Source: Thiobacter sp. AK1
Lineage (GTDB): Bacteria; Pseudomonadota; Gammaproteobacteria; Burkholderiales; Thiobacteraceae
Length of the DNA: 64,000 nucleotides
Assembly: GCF_039822265.1 (NCBI RefSeq)
Contig: NZ_JBAJEX010000005.1
Location: 1-64,000 of the forward strand
Direction of reading: 5' to 3'
Shown here: one piece after another, positions 35,581-43,827 of the stretch
Layout of the letters: every line of letters starts with the position of its first letter
Position numbering within the stretch: the first letter of the stretch is position 1
Translations under genes and position numbers: made by a program
The notes under the pieces: generated by a model
Databases searched by the model: none
What the model was told of the DNA's origin: nothing
Seen by the model: only the letters and a program-made list of their open reading frames with translations

Positions 35581-36890
35581 GGTTGTGCTCCTTTGCTCTG
35601 TGCGAGTTGGGCAAGGGGACGGCCCACCAGGGCCTCGATCTTGGCCAGCGCCAGGGCGAGGCGATATTCCACGCTGCGGCTAGCGAGCTTGGCCTCCATG
35701 GTCTTGGCCATGGAATCGCCCAGGTTGGTGCGATATTCCATTTCGTACTGGCCGCGCGCGCGCTCCAGGGCGAGATCGCGAAAATCAGCCTCCACCTTGG
35801 CGGCGCGCCTGGCAATGCGGCGCAAATGGTCAGCATCCAACCAAGCCGCGAGCAAGGCCTGAGTGAGATCCCGCTTGAGCTGCTCACGCTCCGCCTGCAG
35901 CTTCTGGAACTGTGCCTGTTCCCGCGCCAGCGCAGCAGACACCGTGCGCCCCTGGTAGAAGGGCCAGGAGAGCACCACGCCCGCGCGCACCTGATCACGG
36001 CCACTCAAGGGACGCTGGGCATAGTCGGCAAGCTCCAGCTCCGCGTCTAGGCGCGGGTTGCGTTCGGCGCGAATGGCCTCCAGGCGCTGTTGCGACGCAG
36101 CCAGCAACTGCTGCTGGGCCTTGAGGCGTGGATTGTTCTCCAGCATGGCGGCAACCAGCACCTCATAATCAGGTAGGGGACGCTCGTTATCCGGCAGCGC
36201 CGGGTCCTCCAGTTCGGAGGGTAACTCGCCCGGCCGGTTCATGGCATCGGCGAGTAGCGCCCGCGCAAGACGCTGGCGCTTTTCGCTCTCCGCGCGGCGT
36301 ACGAGCCACGCCTGGGAACGCGCCTCCAGTTCGGCCACGTCCACCTGGGAGAGAAGCTTCTGCTCGGCGCGATCGCGCGCCTGATCGAAGGCCACATAGG
36401 CGACTGCCAGATATTCGTTGTCCACCGTATAGCGCAGATCGGCCAGCAACACGTCGAAGTAGCGGGCCATGATGTCCAGCCGGCGCTGGTCGCGCCGATC
36501 CATCAGGCCGAGCTCACGCGCCTCCAGCGTAAGACGGGCGGCTTCCTCGCCGCGCTGCGTGCGCCCGAAATCCCATAGGTTCTTGCGCGCCACCAGGCGG
36601 ACGCTATTGTCCGAGATGAAATCAGTGTCGGTTGCACGCAACGCAGGCTGCACCCGCTGCAGGCGGCCTTCCAGAGTCAGGCTGGCGTCACTGCGCGTCC
36701 CTGCCAACTCGAGCTCGGCCGCCGCCAGGGAACGCTCGGCCCGTGCGGCTTCCAGTTCGGGATGGGGGGCATCGGCGGCCTTGAGCGCTTCGGCCAAGGT
36801 GAGCACTCCGCCTTGCGCGGCCACAGTGGCTGTCTCAAACAGACAACACAGGGCCGCCAGCATGCCCAGACCATGTAGGACGAACCTCAT
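35577..36890 (-). CDS. TolC family outer membrane efflux protein
   Basis: 437 aa with a signal peptide (about 1-25). Two OEP repeats of long amphipathic helices rich in Arg, Glu and Ala. Both ends overlap neighbours by four bases (thioredoxin gene upstream, adaptor gene downstream), so all belong to one operon. Outer membrane channel; substrate unknown. Confidence 0.88.
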   Translation of the reverse strand: MRFVLHGLGMLAALCCLFETATVAAQGGVLTLAEALKAADAPHPELEAARAERSLAAAELELAGTRSDASLTLEGRLQRVQPALRATDTDFISDNSVRLVARKNLWDFGRTQRGEEAARLTLEARELGLMDRRDQRRLDIMARYFDVLLADLRYTVDNEYLAVAYVAFDQARDRAEQKLLSQVDVAELEARSQAWLVRRAESEKRQRLARALLADAMNRPGELPSELEDPALPDNERPLPDYEVLVAAMLENNPRLKAQQQLLAASQQRLEAIRAERNPRLDAELELADYAQRPLSGRDQVRAGVVLSWPFYQGRTVSAALAREQAQFQKLQAEREQLKRDLTQALLAAWLDADHLRRIARRAAKVEADFRDLALERARGQYEMEYRTNLGDSMAKTMEAKLASRSVEYRLALALAKIEALVGRPLAQLAQSKGAQP

Positions 36891-37405
36891 TGTGCGGCGG
36901 CCTGGGTCTTGTACACGTTGAATGGGGTGGTCTTGTAAAGGCCTTCCACCACGTAGCGGCCCAAGAGCAGGAATTCCTTGGGGTCCTTGGCCACGCCGGT
37001 GAAACGGTACATGGGATTGCCATCGAGATCGAAGAACAGGAACACCGGCGTGGCGCGCACGCGGTTTTCAGCCGCGAATGCCTTTTCTGTGGTCTGCTTG
37101 CCTTTGAAGTCCACCATGGCCAGCTCGTTCTTGATGTCGATGGAGTAGATCAGAAAGTGCTTCTTGAAGTAGTCCTGCACTTCGCTCTGATTGAGGATGG
37201 TCTCCTTCATGCGATGGCACCAGGGACAGTCCTCCTGCTCGAACATGAGCAGGATGCCCTTCTTGCCCTCCGCCCGGGCAGTGGCCAGCTCGGCTTTGAA
37301 ATCGCCCAACTTTTGGTCGAAGAAATACTGATTCACGTCCCGCTTCTCGGCGAGCGTCGCGAAACTGACCAGCATCAGGCCGGCGAAGAAAAGCGCGCGC
37401 AGCAT
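36887..37405 (-). CDS. SoxW-like periplasmic thioredoxin
   Basis: 172 aa with a signal peptide (1-19). Redox motif CPWC at 60-63 in FEQEDCPWCHRMKETIL, followed by TPVFLFFDLDGN with the cis-proline. The Cys-Pro-Trp-Cys and length match the SoxW group of thioredoxin-like proteins associated with sulfur-oxidising bacteria. The start at 37405 has an AGGAG site; the longer frame lacks support. It lies between the TlpA-like gene and tolC. Probably keeps a periplasmic thiol reduced, but the partner is unknown. Confidence 0.87.
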   Translation of the reverse strand: MLRALFFAGLMLVSFATLAEKRDVNQYFFDQKLGDFKAELATARAEGKKGILLMFEQEDCPWCHRMKETILNQSEVQDYFKKHFLIYSIDIKNELAMVDFKGKQTTEKAFAAENRVRATPVFLFFDLDGNPMYRFTGVAKDPKEFLLLGRYVVEGLYKTTPFNVYKTQAAAQ

Positions 37406-37430
37406 GGGTGTCTCCTCTTGTCGTGGGCGC

Positions 37431-37892
37431 CTATTTTTTTGCCGGCGCCGATTTGCGGGCAATGTAGCTTTCCACCGCGGCGCGTGTCAACGCGCCCACA
37501 TTGTAGGCGGCGAGCCGGCCTTCGGGATCGTATAAATAGGTGGTGGGCAGGCCTTGCACCTGACCGATCTGACCGGCGATCTGGGGGTTACCCAGAACGA
37601 TGGGGAAGGTCACGAACAAATCGTCGGCAAATTTCTTCACGTATTCCGGATCGCGCCAGTCCATGGCAATGCCGATCACCACCAAATCCTTGCGGGTCTC
37701 GTGCAGTTTCTGCAGATCCGGCATTTCCTCGAGACAAGGTGGACACCAGGTGGCCCAGAAGTTGACCAGCACCCATTTGCCCCGGTAATCGGCGAGGCGA
37801 TGAGTTTTGCCCTGGGTATCGGTCAGGGTGAAGGCCGAACTCGCGAGGGGCGCAAGTCCCAGCAAAAGAACGGCAAGGAGACGTCGCAACAT
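37431..37892 (-). CDS. TlpA/ResA-like thiol-disulfide oxidoreductase
   Basis: 153 aa with a signal peptide (1-20). Thioredoxin fold with CPPC at 50-53 (NFWATWCPPCLEEMP) and GLPTTYLYDPEGR with the cis-Pro. The Cys-Pro-Pro-Cys site and AhpC/TSA-like front end suit reduction of apocytochrome c or a related thiol. First gene of the operon TlpA - SoxW-like - TolC - HlyD-like; 25 bp separate it from the next gene. Divergent from the aspartase/fumarase gene. Confidence 0.9.
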   Translation of the reverse strand: MLRRLLAVLLLGLAPLASSAFTLTDTQGKTHRLADYRGKWVLVNFWATWCPPCLEEMPDLQKLHETRKDLVVIGIAMDWRDPEYVKKFADDLFVTFPIVLGNPQIAGQIGQVQGLPTTYLYDPEGRLAAYNVGALTRAAVESYIARKSAPAKK

Positions 37893-37938
37893 GGTCCTGC
37901 TCCCTTAAAATGTGACTTTTTGCCGGAACCCAGCCACC

Positions 37939-39324
37939 ATGAATTACCGCATCGAAAAAGACTCTTTGGGCGAATTCAAAGTTCCCGCAGACGCCTGGTA
38001 CGGCATCCAGACGGCGCGCGCCGTGGAGAATTTTCCCATTTCCGGGCGCAAGCCGGACGTGGATTTTATCAAGGCCCATGTGCTCATCAAGCTCGCGGCG
38101 GCGCGCGCCAACTGCCAGCCGGGGTGGCTGGATGCCCAACGCCGCGATGCCATCGTCGCCGCCTGCGAACGCATTCTTGCCGGTGAGTTTCTCGATCAGT
38201 TCGTGGTGGACCGCTTCCAGGCGGGAGCGGGCACCAGCCACAACATGAACACCAACGAGGTAATCGCCAACCTGGCCAACGTGGCGCTGGGCGGGAAGAA
38301 AGGCGAGTACAAGCCCATCCATCCCAACGACCACGTGAACATGGGCCAGAGCACCAACGACACCATTCCCACTGCGATTCGTCTGGCCTGTCTGGCGAAG
38401 TTGCCGCGTCTTAAAGCCGCGGTGGAAACCATGGCGGCGGAATTCGAGCGCATCGGGCGCGAGGAACGCGATACAGTGAAAAGCGCCCGCACCCATTTGC
38501 AGGATGCCGTCCCTACCACCATCGGGCGCGAATTCGCGGCCTACGGCTGGATACTGCGCCGGGTGATCACAGAACTGGAAGCCGTGCGGCCGCGCCTGTG
38601 CGAAATCGGCCTGGGAGGCTCAGCGGCGGGCACCGGGCTCAACACCGCGCCGGGCTATCCCCAGCGGGTCGCGGAGGAACTCGCGCGTCTGACGGGAGAA
38701 CCCATCGTGGCAAGCGATCTCACCGCCCAGATGCAATCCATGTACGACCTGCAGCGCCTGTCGGGGGCCATCCGTAGCCTCGCGCTGGAACTTACGCGCA
38801 TCAGCAACGACATTCGCCTCCTCGCCTCGGGACCGCGCACCGGGCTAGGCGAGATCACCCTACCGCCGGTGCAGCCGGGCTCCAGCATCATGCCGGGCAA
38901 GGTGAATCCGGTGATGTTCGAGATGCTCAATCAGGTCTGCTACCAGGTGCTGGGACAGGATGCGGCGGTGGCCTGGATGACCCAGGCGGGCCAGCTGGAA
39001 CTCAATGTCATGATGCCGGCGTTGGGCTCCGCCCTGTTCGATGCCATGGACTGGCTCACCCATGCCGTCGCGGCGGCCACGGAAAGGAACCTGAAAGGGC
39101 TGAAGGTGAACCGGGCGCGTTGCTACGAATTCATCCATGCCAGCGTGGGGCTCGCGACGCTGCTCAACCCCCGCATCGGCTATATGAAGGCCGCGGAAAT
39201 CGCCAAGGAATCGGAAAAGACCGGTAAGCCGGTGCGGGAGATCGTCGCCGCCCACGGCATCATGAGCGCGGAAGCATTCGACGCCCTGGTGCTTAAGGCG
39301 GCGCGCGACGGGCGGATCGATTGA
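37939..39324 (+). CDS. aspA: Aspartate ammonia-lyase / fumarase superfamily enzyme, probably aspartase
   Basis: 461 aa, normal length. The superfamily signature GSSIMPGKVNP lies at 314-324. The N-terminus (RIEKDSLGEFKVPADAWYG, then TARAVENFPISG) resembles aspartase more than class II fumarase. The GK in the signature, however, is the fumarase-like form, where AspA usually has AK. Both enzymes form fumarate, from aspartate or malate respectively; I favour aspartase with moderate confidence. ATG at 37939. Confidence 0.8.
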   Translation: MNYRIEKDSLGEFKVPADAWYGIQTARAVENFPISGRKPDVDFIKAHVLIKLAAARANCQPGWLDAQRRDAIVAACERILAGEFLDQFVVDRFQAGAGTSHNMNTNEVIANLANVALGGKKGEYKPIHPNDHVNMGQSTNDTIPTAIRLACLAKLPRLKAAVETMAAEFERIGREERDTVKSARTHLQDAVPTTIGREFAAYGWILRRVITELEAVRPRLCEIGLGGSAAGTGLNTAPGYPQRVAEELARLTGEPIVASDLTAQMQSMYDLQRLSGAIRSLALELTRISNDIRLLASGPRTGLGEITLPPVQPGSSIMPGKVNPVMFEMLNQVCYQVLGQDAAVAWMTQAGQLELNVMMPALGSALFDAMDWLTHAVAAATERNLKGLKVNRARCYEFIHASVGLATLLNPRIGYMKAAEIAKESEKTGKPVREIVAAHGIMSAEAFDALVLKAARDGRID

Positions 39325-39342
39325 TGGGGGCATTGCGACTAA

Positions 39343-39400
39343 AGCCGCGCCCGCAGCCCCCTGCCACGGTTGTGAAGACTCGCGGCTAAAGCCGCTCCCA
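39343..39400. repeat. REP-like repeats (GCGACTAAAGCCGC and GCGGCTAAAGCCGC)
   Basis: Two tandem copies of the same short repeat, one degenerate (about 39347-39360) and one clean (39382-39395), the latter followed by GCTCCCACACC. The core is an interrupted palindrome. Located in the 92-bp spacer after aspA. Confidence 0.55.
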
Positions 39401-39416
39401 CACCACCCCTGGCGCG

Positions 39417-40301
39417 CTAACGCGCCTTGGTGTGCCCGGGCGCATTGGCGCTCATGCCGGGTGCGGCACCGGCGGCATGGGTGAGTCCAACGGGGGTCAT
39501 CGGGGCTTTGCTACCACCTTGTCCGCCCCCCATGGGTGCGCCCTCGGCCTTGGCCACGTGACTGTCCGGCTTAAGCTCGCGCGTGCCATAGACCACGCCG
39601 CCGCCACTTGCCGCCGTGGTAATGCCTTTTCCGTAAGCATGGCGGTGGCTGCTCGCCTGCTCGACCTTGGCAGCGCGGGGAACAGCCACGGCGGCCGTCC
39701 TGCCAGCGGCGAAGTTGTGATTGGCAGCCTTCATGCTGCTCACGACAGGACCCAGCTTGAAGCCATTGGCCTGGGCGATTTGCCCCCAGCCCATGCCGGC
39801 GGCGCGCTGGTTGAGGATACCCTCCAGGGTGACGGTCTGGGTGCTCACCGTGCCGTCCGGTGCAACCTTGGTCACCGTGAAGCTGCCACCGGTGAGTGCG
39901 GCCTTCAGCACTTCTGGCGTGGGATCCGTGATGCCGTACTGGGCGAGCTGGGTCTTGGCCAGACTCAGGCTGATGTAGGTATTGCCATAGCCCATGGGCC
40001 GGGTGGGGGGCGTGATGGTTGTGGTCGTGGTGGTGCCGGCGGCCGAGACGCCGCTGAGGGTAATGGGCGTGCCGCTACGCAGGCCTGAGATCAGGGCCTC
40101 GGCGTTTTCCTGGGAGCCGGCAAATTGGGCGAAATCCCGGGCGAAGCGACTCGTCACCTCAGTCGCCGGTTGGCTTGAGGTGAGCTTGTCCGTCGTCGCA
40201 GCCTCGCGTTTAAGGTCCGCATCTGTCCCCGCCCAGGCATGACCCATGCCCATGAACAGCAGACCGAGGGCAATGTTTCGCATCACGTGACGTGTGACCA
40301 T
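39417..40301 (-). CDS. Secreted hypothetical protein, low-complexity C-terminus
   Basis: 294 aa with a signal peptide (about 1-24, HAWA-GT). Contains a Thr run (TTTTTTIT, about residue 88) and a middle segment with ISLSLAKTQLAQYGITDPTP and LNQRAAGMGWGQIAQANG. A Gly/His/Ala/Pro-rich tail has no hydrophobic core. I do not recognise a family. The ATG at 40301 has a GGAG site (AAAGGAGCC). Its stop is followed by REP-like repeats. The DUF3568 lipoprotein gene lies upstream on the same strand, 31 bp away; co-transcription is likely. Confidence 0.75.
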   Translation of the reverse strand: MVTRHVMRNIALGLLFMGMGHAWAGTDADLKREAATTDKLTSSQPATEVTSRFARDFAQFAGSQENAEALISGLRSGTPITLSGVSAAGTTTTTTITPPTRPMGYGNTYISLSLAKTQLAQYGITDPTPEVLKAALTGGSFTVTKVAPDGTVSTQTVTLEGILNQRAAGMGWGQIAQANGFKLGPVVSSMKAANHNFAAGRTAAVAVPRAAKVEQASSHRHAYGKGITTAASGGGVVYGTRELKPDSHVAKAEGAPMGGGQGGSKAPMTPVGLTHAAGAAPGMSANAPGHTKAR

Positions 40302-40332
40302 GGATGGCTCCTTTCGCGTGTTGCAGCCGGCG

Positions 40333-40728
40333 TCAGAGGAAACGCTCGGTCTGCATGATGATTTCGGTGGCCGTCGCACTGTCCTTGAACAGCCCTTGGG
40401 ACGCCGTGACCCGCATGCGGGTGGTGTTGGGGCTTAAGGCTTCCAGCTCGATGTCGATGTCGCGATCGGCCGCCTTGGCCTTGATCGCCTCGCCATTATC
40501 GATCTTGGATGTCTGAGCGACCTTGATCTGCATCCTATTGAGAGCCTTGAGGCTGGCCGTCTTCACCCTGGGCAGGGGCTCGGCGAAGGTGCGGTAGGTG
40601 ATCCCGCTCAAGGTGTGGGATACCCCCGCCGAGGCGCCCACCCCCAAAGCCGTCAAGGCGGCGGCCTCGCAGCCGCCCAAAATCAAGGCAGCCGAGCCGA
40701 TCAGGGCCAGGTTGCGTATGGGCTTCAT
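40333..40728 (-). CDS. DUF3568 lipoprotein
   Basis: 131 aa. Lipoprotein signal with lipobox LGGC (Cys20), then LTALGVGASAGVSHTLSGIT, a short hydrophobic stretch. The rest is a small alpha/beta domain (TASLKALNRMQIKVAQ and DIDIELEALSPNTTRMRV). This pattern belongs to DUF3568, a family seen mainly in beta- and deltaproteobacteria. Function unknown. Divergent from the next gene, with 117 bp between starts. Confidence 0.85.
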   Translation of the reverse strand: MKPIRNLALIGSAALILGGCEAAALTALGVGASAGVSHTLSGITYRTFAEPLPRVKTASLKALNRMQIKVAQTSKIDNGEAIKAKAADRDIDIELEALSPNTTRMRVTASQGLFKDSATATEIIMQTERFL

Positions 40729-40845
40729 GTCTTACTCCTCAAAATTTGCGCCAGCCTGTCAACCGGGCGAAAGGCGGCGCGTTACTGACCTTAGCACGGT
40801 CCCCGTGCGCCTTCGTTTAACGATTGTTTAAGAAAGGACTTTAGC

Positions 40846-41055
40846 ATGAGCAAATTCTTCGCTTCCCTGATCGCCGCCTCCTTCGCCCTGGCCACCAGCG
40901 CCTTTGCCGCCGATGCTGCCGCGCCGGCCGAACCCGCCGCCGCGCCGGCCAAGACGGCCAGCGCCCCGGCCAAGAAGCAGGCCCACAAACGCGCCCACAA
41001 GCGTGCCCACAAGCCTGCCGCTTCCGGCGAAGGCAACGCGCCCGCGGCCAAGTAA
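40846..41055 (+). CDS. Small secreted Ala/Lys/His-rich protein
   Basis: 69 aa with a signal peptide (1-21, FA-AD). The mature part is Ala/Pro-rich, then has HKRAHKRAHKP, a short His-Lys-Arg repeat, and a final Gly/Asn/Ala tail. No known domain. A good terminator follows at 41080. A GAAAGG Shine-Dalgarno lies upstream of the ATG at 40846. Metal or nucleic-acid binding by the basic/His repeat is possible but unsupported. Confidence 0.75.
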   Translation: MSKFFASLIAASFALATSAFAADAAAPAEPAAAPAKTASAPAKKQAHKRAHKRAHKPAASGEGNAPAAK

Positions 41056-41079
41056 GCAGGCTCGATTCGGCGTAGAATC

Positions 41080-41114
41080 ACAGGCGATGACTTTGTCATC
41101 GCCTGTTTCGTTTC
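41080..41114 (+). terminator. Intrinsic terminator after the small Ala/Lys/His-rich gene
   Basis: Perfect 12-bp stem ACAGGCGATGAC / GTCATCGCCTGT with a 3-base loop TTT, followed by TTCGTTTC. It lies 24 bp after the stop at 41055 and before psiF. Confidence 0.8.
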
Positions 41115-41144
41115 AACCGTATTCGATCTGGAGGAGAAACCGTC

Positions 41145-41456
41145 ATGAAAAAAATCCTGCTCGCCCTGACCTTGGCGCTCACCACCCTCTCCGTTGCCCA
41201 TGCCAGGGAAGAAAAAGCCCCCACCCCGCAACAGGAGCGCATGCGTCACTGTAACGAGGAGGCGGGCAAGCAAGGCCTGAAAGGAGACGAGCGCAAGTCC
41301 TTCATGAGCCAGTGTCTGAAGGGTGGTAGCCAGCCCGCCGCGGCGCGCACCGAACAGCAGCAGCGCATGGCCGACTGCAACCGTGAAGCAAAGGAAAAAG
41401 GCCTCAAAGGTGAGGAGCGCAAGAAATTCATGAGCCAGTGCCTGAAGAAGAAATAA
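41145..41456 (+). CDS. psiF: PsiF repeat family protein
   Basis: 103 aa with a signal peptide (1-20). Two tandem PsiF repeats of about 35 residues, each with RMxxCN...GLKGxERKxFMSQCL, carrying two Cys each. Induced by phosphate starvation in E. coli, but the biochemical role is unknown. An AGGAG site precedes the ATG. The 3' end overlaps comEC on the other strand by 29 bp. Confidence 0.92.
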   Translation: MKKILLALTLALTTLSVAHAREEKAPTPQQERMRHCNEEAGKQGLKGDERKSFMSQCLKGGSQPAAARTEQQQRMADCNREAKEKGLKGEERKKFMSQCLKKK

Positions 41457-43818
41457 GTTCCGTCTCGGTTGCCCCGCTACGCCAGTAGCGGGGATGCACC
41501 TTTCTTTCCTCGGCCACGTCGATGCCGCTCGGTCCGAGCCGGAAGATCACCGCTCCACTCTCGTCACTGCGCAGTAGCCGGCTGCCAAACAACCGGTAGC
41601 GTTCCACCACCTCCGCCTTGGGATGACCGAAGCGGTTGCGGTAGCCCACGGTAAACACCGCCCAGTCTGGTGCCACGCTGGCGATGAATTCGACGCTGGA
41701 GGAGGTGCGACTGCCGTGATGGGGCACCACCAGGACATCGCTTGCCAGCGTGCGACCCAGCCGGCTCACCAGTTCCCGCTCCGCGCGGGCCTCGATATCC
41801 GCAGCGATGATCAGACGTCTGCCGGCAGCCTCCACCTGCAGCACACAGCCGCGGTCATTGGCCTTGCGGTATGTGGCGAGCGCCTGCGCCGAGGGGTGGA
41901 GAAGACGGAAGTCCACACCATCCCAGCGCCACTGCGTGCCCGCCCGGCAAGGCTGGGCATCCGTCCGCCGCAGTCGCAGAGGGTCTTCGGCAGGCAAAGA
42001 AGCCATGAACCAGCCAACGGGCACGCCGTCGAGCACTGCACCGGCGCTGCCCGCGTGATCGTTGTCAGCGTGAGACACCACCAGCCCATCCAGTCGCCTC
42101 ACACCCATGGCGCGCAGGTAAGGCAGGACGATGCGGCTGCCACTATCCACATCGCTGTCGAAGCGCGGGCCGGCGTCGAACAGCAGTGCATGTTCGCGCG
42201 TGCGCAGCACCACCGCTAGACCCTGCCCCACGTCCAGCACCGTGGCCTCCACCACACCCGTCGGAAGGGGCGGTGGCGCGAGCAGAAACAGGGGCAGAAA
42301 AGCACACGCGCCCGCCCAGCGTCCGGGAAAGCCCCGCGGCGCGAGCAGCCAGGCCGCGCCGAGGCTCGCCACTAGCGCCGTCCATAACGGGGGCGCGTGC
42401 TGTTGCCAGACCGCAGCGGGCAGCGCCGCGAGCCAGGCGAGCGGTAGCATGCCCAGTGCGAATAACGCATGGGCGAGGTGCAAGGGCGCCGCGAGTCCGA
42501 GAAAGGCGCCGATGAGGACCAGGGGCACCACTAGGAAACTCACCAGAGGAATGGCCCAGGCATTGGCCAGGGGCGAGACCAGCGAGGTTTGCTGGAACAG
42601 CACCATAAGCGGCGGAATGAGGCCCACCGTCACCGCCCACTGCACCTGCGCCGCCTCCAGGAGACGCCCCGGCCGCGCGAGGCGATGACTTGCCACGTAG
42701 AAGATGAGAGCCACGGCGCCGAACGACAGCCAAAACCCCGCTGCCTTGATCGCCCATGGATCGAGCAGCACCACCACAGCGAGGGCGAAGGCGAGCACGC
42801 GCGATGGCGAAGTGTAGCGGTCGCGCCAAACCGCCAGAGCGGCCGCCACGACCATGTAGAACGTACGCTGCGCGGGTACCGCAAAGCCGGTGAGGAGGGC
42901 ATAGGCGAAGGCCGCGGTTACACCGCCGATGAGCGCGACTTTCTTCGCGGGCCACAGCTGGGTCAGGCGCGCGCTTCGCCGCCATCCCCACTGGACCAGG
43001 GCGAACACAAGCCCCGAAAAGAGCGTGACGTGCAGCCCGGAAATGGCCACCAGATGATTGATTCCGGTGCGGGTGAACACCCGCCACTGATCTTGGGGAA
43101 TGCTCCCCTGATCGCCGATGGCAAGGGCGATCAGAACGCCTGCATACGGCGCGCCCGCCAACGCCTCACGCATTTGACGGGCGATGTGGTCCCGGGCCCG
43201 TTCCACCAAATAGGCGGGGCGAATGACCAAGCTGTCGATGCGGAAGTTCTCGGGGTCTTTGCGCACGTAGCCGGTGGCACGGATGCCGCGCTCCAGCAGA
43301 TAGTATTCGTAATCGAAGCCGTAGGGATTGGCCGTGCCATGGGGCCGCTTCAGGCGCACACGGAACTGCCAGCGCTCGCCAGCACGCAGCCGCGCTGGAT
43401 CGAGATGTGCGCCTTCCTCCGCTTCCTCGCCGCGCCGGAACCAGAAGAGCTGGATGCCATGCGGCACCTGTGCGCCCGGGGTGAGCACCTGTTCCACGTC
43501 GAAGGCAAAACGCAATCCTCGTTCGCTCACCTGGGGCAGTCCCGCCACGACCCCCACGACCTGGATGTCGCGTCCTTCCCACGCCGGGGGCAAAGTATCC
43601 GCCAGCCGGAGCGCCGCACGCCAGCCGGCATAGGAGTAGCCCGCAGCAAAAGCTGCGGCCAGTAGCATGATCCACGCAAGCAGGCGGCTATGCGGGAGCA
43701 GCGCCAGCCCTGCGACCACAGCGGGCACGATCCAGAGGGCGGCTGTCCAGCTCGGCAGCAGCGCCTGCTGCTGCAACCACGCAACGCCCAGGACAAACGC
43801 TACAATGAGCGCTCTCAC
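41428..43818 (-). CDS. comEC: DNA internalization competence protein ComEC/Rec2
   Basis: Inner-membrane channel for single-stranded DNA uptake. 796 aa from a GTG start (VRALIVAFVLGVAWLQ). An N-terminal DUF4131 segment (about 30-220) is followed by the competence domain with some ten TM helices, including TRTGINHLVAISGLHV. A C-terminal metallo-beta-lactamase domain carries VSHADNDHAGSAGA and VVPHHGSRTSSS. I prefer the GTG at 43818, which matches homologue starts and avoids overlap with the divergent DUF2062 gene; an ATG at 43836 is possible. No other competence gene is in the window. Confidence 0.93.
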   Translation of the reverse strand: MRALIVAFVLGVAWLQQQALLPSWTAALWIVPAVVAGLALLPHSRLLAWIMLLAAAFAAGYSYAGWRAALRLADTLPPAWEGRDIQVVGVVAGLPQVSERGLRFAFDVEQVLTPGAQVPHGIQLFWFRRGEEAEEGAHLDPARLRAGERWQFRVRLKRPHGTANPYGFDYEYYLLERGIRATGYVRKDPENFRIDSLVIRPAYLVERARDHIARQMREALAGAPYAGVLIALAIGDQGSIPQDQWRVFTRTGINHLVAISGLHVTLFSGLVFALVQWGWRRSARLTQLWPAKKVALIGGVTAAFAYALLTGFAVPAQRTFYMVVAAALAVWRDRYTSPSRVLAFALAVVVLLDPWAIKAAGFWLSFGAVALIFYVASHRLARPGRLLEAAQVQWAVTVGLIPPLMVLFQQTSLVSPLANAWAIPLVSFLVVPLVLIGAFLGLAAPLHLAHALFALGMLPLAWLAALPAAVWQQHAPPLWTALVASLGAAWLLAPRGFPGRWAGACAFLPLFLLAPPPLPTGVVEATVLDVGQGLAVVLRTREHALLFDAGPRFDSDVDSGSRIVLPYLRAMGVRRLDGLVVSHADNDHAGSAGAVLDGVPVGWFMASLPAEDPLRLRRTDAQPCRAGTQWRWDGVDFRLLHPSAQALATYRKANDRGCVLQVEAAGRRLIIAADIEARAERELVSRLGRTLASDVLVVPHHGSRTSSSVEFIASVAPDWAVFTVGYRNRFGHPKAEVVERYRLFGSRLLRSDESGAVIFRLGPSGIDVAEERKVHPRYWRSGATETELISSSGTGS

Positions 43819-43827
43819 ATCGCCCCC

